In this document: positions 56,554-64,000 of the stretch, in pieces | Layout: every line of letters begins with the position of its first letter | Position numbering within the stretch: the first letter of the stretch is position 1 | From: Nocardioides baekrokdamisoli | GTDB taxonomy: Bacteria; Actinomycetota; Actinomycetes; Propionibacteriales; Nocardioidaceae | Length of the DNA stretch: 64,000 bases | Assembly: GCF_003945325.1 (NCBI RefSeq) | Contig: NZ_AP019307.1 | Span: 1,302,001-1,366,000 of the forward strand | Direction: 5' to 3' | Notes under the pieces: generated by a model | What the model saw: only the letters and a program-made list of their open reading frames with translations | Databases searched by the model: none | Told to the model about the DNA's origin: nothing | Program-made: the position numbers and the translations under genes

Positions 56554-57747
56554 GTGAGCCCGACGACGCAGGCGTTCCTTGCCGCCGTTCTGGGCGCCGT
56601 CGTCGCTGCGGTTGCCGTCTATGCGTGGCACGTGACCGACCGTCAGCAGCAGGCCCTCCCCCCGGCACCGACTCCGGACGTCCCGCCCGAGGTGGCGACC
56701 GTGCTGTCCGTGCTGCGTTCGAGCGCGGTGATCGTGGACCAGGACGACTCGGTCCTCAAAGCCTCCGCGCCCGCGTACGCGCTCGGCCTTGTGCGCGGCA
56801 CGTCCCTGCTGTCGGTCGAGCTCCTCGATCTGGTCCGACAGGTACGCCGCGACGGTCAGATCCGCGAGACAGAGGTGCTGATCGCGCGTACGAACGCGAC
56901 GCCCCGCCACGTCACCGCCCGCATCGCCCCCATCGGCAGTCGTCTGGTGCTGGTGCTGGTCGAGGACCGTACGCGCGAGCGCCGGATCGAAGCCGTCCGC
57001 CGCGACTTCGTCGCCAACGTCTCCCACGAACTCAAGACGCCGGTCGGCGCGATCCGGGTCCTGGCGGACGCGGTCTCCGAGGCAGCCGACGACCCCGAAG
57101 CAGTCCGCCGCTTCAGCCACCGGATGCTCACCGAGTCCGATCGGTTGACGGCACTGGTCCTGCAGATCATCGAGCTGTCCCGGCTCCAGGGCGACGAGCC
57201 CCTCGAATCGCCCGAGGTCGTGGACGTGGACCAGATCATCGCGAGCGCCGCGGACACCACCTCGGTGGACGCTGCTCGGAAGGGCATCTCGATCCGGGTC
57301 GGTGGCACCAACGGACTCAAGGTCTTCGGCGCCGAGGAGCAGGTGCTGGCAGCCGTCACCAACCTGGTCAGCAACGCCGTCGCGTACTCCGATGTCGGCC
57401 TGAGCGTGACGATCGCTGCCCGGGCCAGCGACGACAACGTCGAGATCTCCGTGATCGACCAGGGCATCGGCATCGCTCCGGCGGAGATCGACCGCATCTT
57501 CGAGCGCTTCTACCGGGTCGACCCGGCACGCCACCGTTCGACCGGCGGCACGGGCCTCGGCCTCTCGATCGTGAAGCACGTCGCCGCCACCCACGGCGGT
57601 GACGTCAAGGTGTGGTCCTCGCCCGGACGCGGATCCACCTTCACCCTGATCCTTCCGCAACACATCGCGGCCCCCACCGCTGATGAGGCTGACCACGAAC
57701 CCCTTGCGCCCGAACTGAGTGGCGTGAGCAGAGAGGACCGCTCATGA
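56554..57747 (+). CDS. senX3: Sensor histidine kinase SenX3
   Basis: 397 aa. One N-terminal transmembrane helix (FLAAVLGAVVAAVAVYAW), then a PAS-like region (about 45-145) and the kinase. The H-box is FVANVSHELKTPVGAIRVLADAV (phospho-acceptor His); the N-box is LVSNAVAYS; G-boxes are DQGIGIAP and GTGLGLSIVKH. The lack of a periplasmic loop fits SenX3, which receives its signal via PhoU and the Pst system, not directly. Its stop TGA overlaps the regX3 ATG. Confidence 0.93.
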   Translation: MSPTTQAFLAAVLGAVVAAVAVYAWHVTDRQQQALPPAPTPDVPPEVATVLSVLRSSAVIVDQDDSVLKASAPAYALGLVRGTSLLSVELLDLVRQVRRDGQIRETEVLIARTNATPRHVTARIAPIGSRLVLVLVEDRTRERRIEAVRRDFVANVSHELKTPVGAIRVLADAVSEAADDPEAVRRFSHRMLTESDRLTALVLQIIELSRLQGDEPLESPEVVDVDQIIASAADTTSVDAARKGISIRVGGTNGLKVFGAEEQVLAAVTNLVSNAVAYSDVGLSVTIAARASDDNVEISVIDQGIGIAPAEIDRIFERFYRVDPARHRSTGGTGLGLSIVKHVAATHGGDVKVWSSPGRGSTFTLILPQHIAAPTADEADHEPLAPELSGVSREDRS

Positions 57748-58421
57748 CGCGAGTACTTGTCGTTGAGGACGAAGAGAGTTACAGCGAGGCGCTGTCGTAC
57801 ATGCTCCGCAAGGAGGGGTACGAGGTGGCCGTCGCCGACAACGGCGCGGATGCGTTGAAGGAGTTCGACCGCAACGGCGCCGACATCGTGCTGCTGGACG
57901 TGATGCTGCCCGGGATCCCCGGGACCGAGGTCTGCCGGCAGATCCGCCAGGTGTCGACGGTGCCGGTGATCATGGTCAGCGCCAAGGACGACGAGGTCGA
58001 CAAGGTCGTCGGTCTCGAACTCGGCGCCGACGACTACGTCACCAAGCCGTACTCGCCGCGCGAACTCGTCGCCCGGATCCGCGCCGTTCTCCGCCGTGGC
58101 CAGGAGACCGACCTCTCCCCCGCGACGCTGGAAGCCGGGCCCGTCCGGATGGACGTCGAGCGCCACGTCGTCACCGTGAACGGCTCCGAGCAGCGGCTGC
58201 CGCTCAAGGAGTTCGAACTCCTCGAGATGTTCCTGCGCAACCCGGGTCGCGTACTCACCCGTGGACAGTTGATCGACCGCGTCTGGGGATCCGACTACGT
58301 CGGCGACACCAAGACGCTCGACGTCCACGTGAAGCGGCTGCGTGCCAAGCTCGAGCCCGACCCGTCGGAGCCGAAGTTCCTCGTCACGGTCCGCGGCCTC
58401 GGTTACAAGCTCGACCTCTGA
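57744..58421 (+). CDS. regX3: Response regulator RegX3
   Basis: 225 aa, OmpR/PhoB family. The receiver domain has VEDEESY (acidic pocket), VLLDVMLPG (phospho-Asp), IMVSAKDDE and VTKPYSPREL (conserved Lys). The C-terminal winged helix includes LLEMFLRNPGRVLTRGQLIDRVW and VDVHVKRLRAKL with VRGLGYKL. It activates phosphate-starvation genes, including, probably, its own operon through the PHO box. Starts 4 nt inside senX3. Confidence 0.95.
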   Translation: MTRVLVVEDEESYSEALSYMLRKEGYEVAVADNGADALKEFDRNGADIVLLDVMLPGIPGTEVCRQIRQVSTVPVIMVSAKDDEVDKVVGLELGADDYVTKPYSPRELVARIRAVLRRGQETDLSPATLEAGPVRMDVERHVVTVNGSEQRLPLKEFELLEMFLRNPGRVLTRGQLIDRVWGSDYVGDTKTLDVHVKRLRAKLEPDPSEPKFLVTVRGLGYKLDL

Positions 58422-58429
58422 CCACGCCG

Positions 58430-58537
58430 AGAGGTGAGGAAATCCGGGCCGAAAGGTGAGAGTGTGCTGTTGATGCAGCCCTCCACGACACCGCCCGACG
58501 TACGTCCTCACCTTTCGGCCCGGATTTCCTCACCTCT
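58430..58537. repeat. 31-bp perfect inverted repeat around the EamA gene start
   Basis: Left arm 58430-58460, right arm 58507-58537, all 31 positions complementary, 46-bp spacer. The left arm ends with the ribosome site AAAGGTGAG of the EamA gene and the spacer holds its start. The right arm encodes residues PHLSARISSPL. A transcript hairpin would hide the ribosome site and could also end regX3 transcription. Confidence 0.85.
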
Positions 58538-59387
58538 GGGCGCACCACTCGTCGCGGCAGGCATCACCGTGGTCCTCTGGGCGTCCGCGTTCGTCGCGAT
58601 CCGACACCTCGCCGGGACATTCGCGCCGGGCTCGCTGGCCTTCGGTCGACTCGGCCTCGGTGCCATCTGCCTGGGTGTCATCGCTGGTCGCGGTGGACTG
58701 CCGAAGGCCACCCCGCGGCAGTGGCTGGGCATCGTGATCGTCGGGGCACTCTGGTACGCCACGTATCACGTGGCTCTCAACGCCGGTGAACATCACGTCG
58801 ACGCCGGCACCGCCTCGATGCTGATCCTGTGCGCACCGGTGTTCGTAGCCGGTCTGGCGGCGGTGTTCCTCAAGGAGCCGATGACCCGCACGATCGCGGT
58901 CGGCCTCGGACTGGCGATGGCCGGTGGTGCCCTGATCGCCTTCTCCGGCAGTGGTGGCGGCGACCAGCGCCTCCTCGGCGCCGGGCTGTGCCTGATCAGC
59001 GCGATCGCCGCCTCCGTGGCGATGATCGTGCAGAAGAGTCTGCTCGCCGGCCTGAAGGCACTGCCGCTGACCTGGATGACCGTGACCGTCGGCGCCGTGA
59101 TCTGTCTGCCGTTCGTGGGTCAGTTCGTCGGGGACGTACGCCACGCGTCGGGGTCATCGATCCTGTGGCTGGTCTTCCTGGGCGTGTTCCCGACCGCGAT
59201 CGCCTACACGACGTACGGCTACGCGCTGAGCCAGATGAGTGCCACCCAGGCCGGCATCCTGACCTACCTGATCCCGCCGATCACGATCGTGCTCGGACTC
59301 GTCTTCCTCGGCGAGGCACCGCCGGCCCTGGCGTACGTGGGTGGCGCGGTCACGCTGACCGGCGTGGTCATCGCTCGCCGGAAGTGA
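58464..59387 (+). CDS. EamA/DMT-family transporter
   Basis: 307 aa with ten transmembrane helices, two EamA repeats. The first begins VAAGITVVLWASAFVAIRHLAG, the second VAMIVQKSLL...; the last is LAYVGGAVTLTGVVIARRK. Substrate unknown. GTG 58464 is preferred because AAAGG lies 6 nt upstream inside the left arm of a 31-bp inverted repeat; ATG 58473 and GTG 58434 are in frame too. No link with the phosphate genes is evident. Confidence 0.82.
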   Translation: MLLMQPSTTPPDVRPHLSARISSPLGAPLVAAGITVVLWASAFVAIRHLAGTFAPGSLAFGRLGLGAICLGVIAGRGGLPKATPRQWLGIVIVGALWYATYHVALNAGEHHVDAGTASMLILCAPVFVAGLAAVFLKEPMTRTIAVGLGLAMAGGALIAFSGSGGGDQRLLGAGLCLISAIAASVAMIVQKSLLAGLKALPLTWMTVTVGAVICLPFVGQFVGDVRHASGSSILWLVFLGVFPTAIAYTTYGYALSQMSATQAGILTYLIPPITIVLGLVFLGEAPPALAYVGGAVTLTGVVIARRK

Positions 59388-59390
59388 CGG

Positions 59391-59428
59391 ATGTCGGGTT
59401 TCGGGGTGACGGATGCCGGGTTTCGGCG
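59391..59428. repeat. 22-bp-period tandem repeat (second copy)
   Basis: ATGTCGGGTTTCGGGG at 59391-59406 and ATGCCGGGTTTCGGCG at 59413-59428, again a 22-bp period, sharing the core of the array at 15944-16002. It fills the convergent gap between the EamA and YbjN-like genes. Confidence 0.75.
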
Positions 59429-59911
59429 TTAGCCGCGCAGGTGGCGGAAGGCCTCGAGATTGGCGGTTGATTCGCCGCGCGCCTCGCGCCAGGCCCATTC
59501 CTTGCGGATCGACGTCGAGAAGCCCAGTTCCAGCAGCACGTTGAAGGCCTCGTCGGCGTACGTCAGCACCGAGCCGAGCAGGCGGTCGAGGTCGTCGGCG
59601 TTGACGGCACTCAGCGGCAGTCGCGCGTCGAGGTAGATGTCGCCGTCGCTGTCGAGCCCGTACGCAACCCCGAAGAGGCGCATGTTCTGCTCGAGGAGGA
59701 AGCGATACACCGCCTCGAAGTTCTCGTCGGGCCGACGACAGACGAAAGCGTGGATGCCGAGTGCGTGGCGGCCCAGATCGAGGCGCACCGGAGTCTGCAA
59801 CTTCTTGGTCCCCGGCAGCGTGAAGGAAATCTTGACCTCGCCCGTCTCCAGTTGCTCCTCGGTGGCTTCGATCTCATTCGTGGAAAGCCACGCCCGGACG
59901 ACCTCGATCAT
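59429..59911 (-). CDS. YbjN domain protein
   Basis: 160 aa, a type III-secretion-chaperone-like fold. FEAVYRFLLEQNMRLFGVAYGLDSDGDIYLDARLPLSAVNADDLDRLLG is the YbjN signature. In actinobacteria the gene lies beside mshA and gpm; function is unclear, perhaps regulatory. ATG 59911 overlaps the stop of mshA by 4 nt, so it is coupled to mycothiol synthesis. Confidence 0.86.
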   Translation of the reverse strand: MIEVVRAWLSTNEIEATEEQLETGEVKISFTLPGTKKLQTPVRLDLGRHALGIHAFVCRRPDENFEAVYRFLLEQNMRLFGVAYGLDSDGDIYLDARLPLSAVNADDLDRLLGSVLTYADEAFNVLLELGFSTSIRKEWAWREARGESTANLEAFRHLRG

Positions 59912-61134
59912 GCGGTCATCTCCTCGTCGATCAGGCTCGCGCTGGTGACACATTCGTACGCACCGATCATCCTCGCCGCAGTCGCCTCCCAGGAGAAGGC
60001 CGCCGCGTGGGGCCGAGTACCGACCGCGAGCCGCTCGCGCTGAGCGATCCCCCGGGTGAGGGCGCTGGCCCAGGCCTCGGCCGAGTGCCCGTCGACGAGA
60101 AGCCCGGAGATCCCCTCACGCACGGCCGTACGCAGTCCCCCGACGGCGGCCGCGACCACAGGCGTGCCGGCGGCCTGGGCTTCCAGTGCCACCAGTCCGA
60201 ACGTCTCGCTGTAGGACGGCACGGCCACCAACGTGGATGCGGCGTACCAGCGCGCGAGTTCGGCATGGGCGAGCGGTGGCAGCAGGCGTACAACATCGCC
60301 GATGCCCAACTCGCGGACCAGCCCCGGCAGCGAGACGTCGGGGCCGGCGCCGGACGGTCCACCGATGATCGGCACCACCAGTCGCGGTCGCAAGGAGGGG
60401 TTGCGGGCCAGCATCACGGCCACTGCCCGCAGGAGTACATCGGGGGCCTTCAACGGCTGCAGACGACCGACGAACGCCAGCACGATCGCATCTGCGTTGA
60501 GACCGAGTGCCGCACGCGCGGTCACATCCGGGCGGAAGGTCGACAGGTTCACGCCGGGGTGCACCACGGTCACACGATCCGAGTCAGCGCCGTACGCGCT
60601 GATCAGGTGGCTCGCCTCAGCATCGGTGTTGGCGATCAGCAGGTCGGCGTTCGCTGCGATGAACTCCTCACCGAGGACGCGCGAGCGCGGCTCGGCCCGG
60701 TCGCCGACGGCCAGCGTGAGGTTCTTCATCCGGGCGGTGGTGTGCATCGAGTGCACCAGCGGCGCGTCCCAGCGTCGCGACGCCATCAGGCTGGCGCGGC
60801 CCGAGAGCCAGTAGTGGGAGTGGATCAAGTCGTACGCGCGGTCATCGGTCTGTGCGAGCGCAGCGGCGAAGGCGGGCACCAGTTCTGCGAGCGCCTCCTT
60901 GGCAACCGGGCGGACGGGACCCGCCTCGAGGTGCCGGATGGTGATGCCGTCGGCGTAGTCGACCGAGGAAGGCGCCGACGGTGACGTCCGTCGGGTGAAG
61001 AGATCGACCTCGATGCCCGCATCCGCCAGCCGTCGGGAGAGCTCGAGGACGTACACGTTGAGGCCGCCGGCGTCACCGGTCCCGGGCTGGTCCAGCGGTG
61101 ACGTGTGCATGCTCACCATCGCGACACGCTGCAC
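59908..61134 (-). CDS. mshA: D-inositol-3-phosphate glycosyltransferase MshA
   Basis: 408 aa, GT4, GT-B. First step of mycothiol synthesis: UDP-GlcNAc plus 1L-myo-inositol-1-phosphate. QRVAMVSMHTSPLDQPGTGDAGGLNVYVLELSRRL carries the UDP-binding G-loop; VHSMHTTARMKN and HSHYWLSG follow; AFVGRLQPLKAPDVL binds the donor; PSYSETFGLVALEAQAAGTPVV is the E-x7-E motif. GAGGAGG is present upstream of GTG 61134. Confirms an actinobacterium with mycothiol. Confidence 0.95.
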   Translation of the reverse strand: MQRVAMVSMHTSPLDQPGTGDAGGLNVYVLELSRRLADAGIEVDLFTRRTSPSAPSSVDYADGITIRHLEAGPVRPVAKEALAELVPAFAAALAQTDDRAYDLIHSHYWLSGRASLMASRRWDAPLVHSMHTTARMKNLTLAVGDRAEPRSRVLGEEFIAANADLLIANTDAEASHLISAYGADSDRVTVVHPGVNLSTFRPDVTARAALGLNADAIVLAFVGRLQPLKAPDVLLRAVAVMLARNPSLRPRLVVPIIGGPSGAGPDVSLPGLVRELGIGDVVRLLPPLAHAELARWYAASTLVAVPSYSETFGLVALEAQAAGTPVVAAAVGGLRTAVREGISGLLVDGHSAEAWASALTRGIAQRERLAVGTRPHAAAFSWEATAARMIGAYECVTSASLIDEEMTA

Positions 61135-61227
61135 GCAGACCTCCTCATCTCGACCGTTGCGTCCTTGGCTGCAACGGCAACCAGGTGCACATCATTCCCG
61201 GAGCCTGTCGATGGCTACTGTGGAGGT

Positions 61228-61986
61228 GTGTTGAACGACGACCGCAACCAGAAGACCGCCGTTGTCACGGGGGCCTCCAGCGGCATCGGAGCCGCCACCG
61301 CACGGCGTCTGGCCGACGACGGCTACCGCGTGATTCTCGCGGCGCGGCGCACCGACCGGATCGAGGCCCTGGCGGCTGAGATCGGTGGGATCTCCATCAC
61401 CACCGACGTGACGGACGCAGCATCCGTCGCCGCGCTGGCAGAGGCCGTCGGACCGCACCTCGATGTCCTGGTCAACAACGCCGGCGGCGCGTACGGGCTG
61501 AGCCCGGTTGCCGCCGCGGACACCGACGAGTGGCGTCGGATGTACGACGTGAACGTGCTCGGAGTCATGCAGGTGACCCGTGCCGTGCTGCCCGCGCTGA
61601 TTGCCTCCGGGGCCGGAGCGATCGTGACGGTCGGCTCGACCGCCGGCCTGGTGGCTTACGAGGGCGGCGCGGGCTACAACGCCGCCAAGTTCGGCGTACG
61701 AGCGGTCATGGAGGCGCTGCGGCTCGAGGTCTTCGACCAGCCCGTGCGGGTGATGGAGATCGATCCGGGCATGGTACACACCGAGGAGTTCTCACTGACC
61801 CGGTTCGGAGGGGACCAGGCTCGGGCTGACGCCGCGTACGCCGGGGTGGCCGAACCGCTGGTCGCCGAGGACATCGCCGATGCGATCTCGTGGATGGTGA
61901 CCCGACCAGCCCACGTGAACATTGACCGACTCGTGATCAAACCCCGTGCGCAGGCGGCCGCGCACAAGGTCGATCGACGCTCCTAG
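61228..61986 (+). CDS. Short-chain dehydrogenase/reductase
   Basis: 252 aa, classical SDR. Cofactor loop TAVVTGASSGIGAATARRL; NNAGGAYG; active-site Ser in TVGSTAGLVAYEGGAGY; catalytic Y-x3-K as YNAAKFG; DPGMVHTEEF. The ISITTDVTDAAS region resembles YdfG/serine 3-dehydrogenase relatives. GTG start; TACTGT (61216-61221) lies 6 nt upstream and GGAGG between them. The last 59 nt run in a compact arrangement with the racemase. Confidence 0.88.
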   Translation: MLNDDRNQKTAVVTGASSGIGAATARRLADDGYRVILAARRTDRIEALAAEIGGISITTDVTDAASVAALAEAVGPHLDVLVNNAGGAYGLSPVAAADTDEWRRMYDVNVLGVMQVTRAVLPALIASGAGAIVTVGSTAGLVAYEGGAGYNAAKFGVRAVMEALRLEVFDQPVRVMEIDPGMVHTEEFSLTRFGGDQARADAAYAGVAEPLVAEDIADAISWMVTRPAHVNIDRLVIKPRAQAAAHKVDRRS

Positions 61987-62047
61987 CACGCTCAACCGGG
62001 GCGCCGCCGATTGGGGCGCGACCGTCGCGGAATGGGACACTCGGCCC

Positions 62048-62737
62048 GTGAAGACGATCGGCCTCATCGGTGGCATGAGCTGGGAATCCAGTGCTGCGTA
62101 CTACGAGGGACTGAACAAGGGCATCCAGGCACGACTGGGCGGTCTTCACTCCGCCAAGATCGTGATGAATTCGGTCGACCTCGGCGAACTCAACGACCTG
62201 CAAGAGCAGGGCGACTGGGACCGCATCGGCGCCATCCTGTCGGAGGCCGCCCAGAGCGTCGAGCGCGCAGGAGCCGACTTCATCCTGCTCTGCACGCTGT
62301 CCTTCCACCACGTCTTCGACGCCGTCGCCGCGTCCGTGAACGTGCCGCTGATCGGCATCGCCGGCGCCATCGAGGACGCCTGCAAGGCTGCGGGCTACTC
62401 GACCGTGGGCCTGCTCGGCACCAAGTTCACCCTGGAGAACAACTTCTTCGCCGAGCTGCTGTCCGACCGGGGCCTGGACGTCAACCTCCCCGACGAGATC
62501 CATGTCGACTCGCTCGACCGGATCATCTACGAGGAGCTCGTCTTCCGTACGGTCAAGCCGGGCTCGCGCAAGCGCGTACTCACCATCATCGACGAGATCT
62601 GGGACTCAGGCGTCGACGCGATCCTCCTCGGCGCGACCGAGCTCTCGCTGCTCGTACGCCCCGATGACGTGGATGTCCCCGTCATCGACGTCATCTCCGT
62701 GCACGTCGAGGCCGCCCTCGACCGCGCACTTGCCTGA
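62048..62737 (+). CDS. Aspartate/glutamate racemase family protein
   Basis: 229 aa. Two-domain PLP-independent racemase. KTIGLIGGMSWESSAAYYEGLNKGI is the conserved N-terminus. The first catalytic-Cys region is FILLCTLSFHHVFDAV, while the second (ILLGATELSLLV) has Thr-Glu where Cys is usual in many members, so two-Cys catalysis may be altered. YgeA-type members racemise various amino acids. GTG 62048 start; typA follows in the same direction. Confidence 0.84.
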   Translation: MKTIGLIGGMSWESSAAYYEGLNKGIQARLGGLHSAKIVMNSVDLGELNDLQEQGDWDRIGAILSEAAQSVERAGADFILLCTLSFHHVFDAVAASVNVPLIGIAGAIEDACKAAGYSTVGLLGTKFTLENNFFAELLSDRGLDVNLPDEIHVDSLDRIIYEELVFRTVKPGSRKRVLTIIDEIWDSGVDAILLGATELSLLVRPDDVDVPVIDVISVHVEAALDRALA

Positions 62738-62769
62738 TCTCTGCTTCTGACCCGGAAAGGGCCAACCCC

Positions 62770-64000
62770 ATGACCAAGTTCGCGAACCTGCGCAACGTCG
62801 CCATCGTGGCGCACGTCGACCACGGCAAGACCACCCTCGTCGACGCCATGCTCCGTCAGGGCGGCGCCTTCAGCGCCCACGACCTCGAGTCGGCGACCGA
62901 CCGGGTCATGGACTCCGGTGACCTGGAGCGCGAGAAGGGCATCACGATCCTCGCGAAGAACACCGCGATCCATTACAACGGTGCGTACGCCCCCGAGGGC
63001 GGCATGACCATCAACATCATCGACACCCCCGGCCACGCCGACTTCGGTGGCGAGGTCGAGCGCGGCCTGTCGATGGTCGACGGCATCGTGCTCCTGGTCG
63101 ACGCCTCCGAGGGCCCGCTCCCGCAGACCCGATTCGTCCTGCGCAAGGCCCTCAACGCCGACATGCCGGTCGTCCTGGTGGTCAACAAGACCGACCGCCA
63201 CGACTCCCGCATCGACGAGGTCGTCGACGAGACGTACGAACTCTTCATGGACCTCCTCGACGACTCGCACTCCCACGATGCTCTCGACTTCCCGGTCATC
63301 TACGCCTCGGGCAAGGCCGGCATCGCGTCGCTGGTGAAGCCCGAGAACGGCACCCTCCCGGAGGGCTCCAACCTGGAGCCGCTGTTCCAGACGATCCTGG
63401 ACACCATCCCGGCCCCGTCGTACGACGAGGGCGCGCCGCTGCAGGCCCACGTCACCAACCTTGACGCCTCGCCGTTCCTCGGTCGTCTGGCTCTCCTGCG
63501 GATCAAGCAGGGCGAGTTGAAGAAGGGCCAGCAGGTCGCCTGGATGCGCCGCGACGGCGCGGTCAAGAACGTCAAGATCACCGAACTGCTGATCACCGAG
63601 GGCCTGACCCGCGTGCCCGGCGAACTGGCCGGTCCCGGCGACATCGTCGCCATCGCGGGCATCCCGGACATCATGATCGGCGAGACGCTGGCCGACCCGG
63701 AGAACCCGATCGCCCTGCCGCTGATCCACGTCGACGAGCCGGCCATCTCGATGACCATCGGTACGAACACCTCGCCGCTCGTCGGCAAGGTCAAGGGCTC
63801 CAAGGTCACCGCCCGCATGGTGCTGGACCGCCTCAACTCCGAGCTCATCGGCAACGTGTCCCTGCGCGTACTCCCGACCGAGCGTCCGGACGCGTGGGAG
63901 GTCCAGGGCCGTGGTGAGTTGGCGCTGGCGATCCTCGTGGAGCAGATGCGGCGCGAAGGCTACGAGCTCACCGTCGGCAAGCCGCAGGTCGTCACCAAAG
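62770..64000 (+). CDS. typA: GTP-binding protein TypA/BipA (5' part)
   Basis: The frame from ATG 62770 stays open to the window edge (410 codons). MTKFANLRNVAIVAHVDHGKTTLVDAML is the P-loop G1; EREKGITILAKNT is G2; DTPGHADFGGEVER G3; NKTDRHDSRIDEV G4. Then the beta-barrel domain 2 (LQAHVTNLDASPFLGRLALLR) and the ILVEQMRREGYELTVGKPQV segment. A ribosome-associated translational GTPase. AAAGG lies 9 nt before the ATG. The C-terminal part is beyond the window. Confidence 0.95.
   Translation, partial: MTKFANLRNVAIVAHVDHGKTTLVDAMLRQGGAFSAHDLESATDRVMDSGDLEREKGITILAKNTAIHYNGAYAPEGGMTINIIDTPGHADFGGEVERGLSMVDGIVLLVDASEGPLPQTRFVLRKALNADMPVVLVVNKTDRHDSRIDEVVDETYELFMDLLDDSHSHDALDFPVIYASGKAGIASLVKPENGTLPEGSNLEPLFQTILDTIPAPSYDEGAPLQAHVTNLDASPFLGRLALLRIKQGELKKGQQVAWMRRDGAVKNVKITELLITEGLTRVPGELAGPGDIVAIAGIPDIMIGETLADPENPIALPLIHVDEPAISMTIGTNTSPLVGKVKGSKVTARMVLDRLNSELIGNVSLRVLPTERPDAWEVQGRGELALAILVEQMRREGYELTVGKPQVVTK

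Noticed and set aside
58430..58537. Inverted repeat as insertion-sequence ends
   Set aside because: Only 46 bp between the arms, no transposase and no target duplication seen.

Overview
The window comes from a high-GC Gram-positive actinobacterium. Diagnostic genes include a CarD regulator, mycothiol synthase MshA, the SenX3-RegX3/PhoU phosphate-sensing set, an MptB-type polyprenol-dependent mannosyltransferase beside a prenyl synthase, and a groEL with a CIRCE operator. Many genes have a TANNNT hexamer 6-7 nt before an ATG or GTG start, which suggests leaderless transcripts. Gene content and order look most like Nocardioidaceae (Nocardioides-like), but this is inferred without any database search. 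There are no rRNA genes, CRISPR arrays, complete insertion sequences or prophage genes.

Layout. 1-5.5 kb: a cell-surface locus on the minus strand. It holds a PstS-like binding protein, an Ig-repeat protein with a WxL-like C-terminus, a DUF916-like membrane partner, and a second secreted protein that shares the N-terminal module of the Ig/WxL protein. 5.8-9.9 kb: murB, rpmG, tRNA-Met, tRNA-Thr, an amidase, and a vapB-vapC-tag operon. 10-16 kb: pirin, an MptB-like mannosyltransferase, a polyprenyl synthase, a GT4 glycosyltransferase and a DMT transporter. 16-22.2 kb: a compact four-gene operon (coiled-coil protein, ClpB-like AAA+ ATPase, radical SAM protein, zinc-ribbon/Ser-Thr kinase with a multi-span membrane tail). 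I regard it as the best candidate for an undescribed system. 22.4-29 kb: serA, a GntR regulator, an SOS-box-controlled AlkB-like dioxygenase, small exported proteins, a nucleotide-sugar-epimerase-like protein and groEL.

28.7-34.8 kb: two glycosyltransferases, an NAD-binding SDR, a SemiSWEET, an SGNH esterase and a lipoprotein. 34.8-39.5 kb: threonine synthase behind a SAM-I riboswitch, and the trehalose genes otsB and otsA with two small proteins between them. 39.5-46 kb: an FMN glutamate-synthase-like protein, a PhaC-like hydrolase, ung, an alkyltransferase-like protein, a GT39-type membrane glycosyltransferase, a frameshifted HNH gene and tRNA-Thr. 46-53 kb: rlmB-cysS, a sulfite-oxidase-type molybdoenzyme, ispF, a nirD-like gene, ispD, a degenerate IspD paralogue and carD. 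53-64 kb: a UbiA prenyltransferase, a lipoprotein and gpm, phoU facing senX3-regX3 across a PHO box, an EamA transporter whose start lies between 31-bp inverted repeats, ybjN and mshA, an SDR, an Asp/Glu racemase, and the 5' part of typA.

Much of the window is core metabolism and envelope biogenesis in conserved actinobacterial order. The accessory interest lies in the surface locus, the kinase/AAA+/radical-SAM operon and several well-formed regulatory elements.
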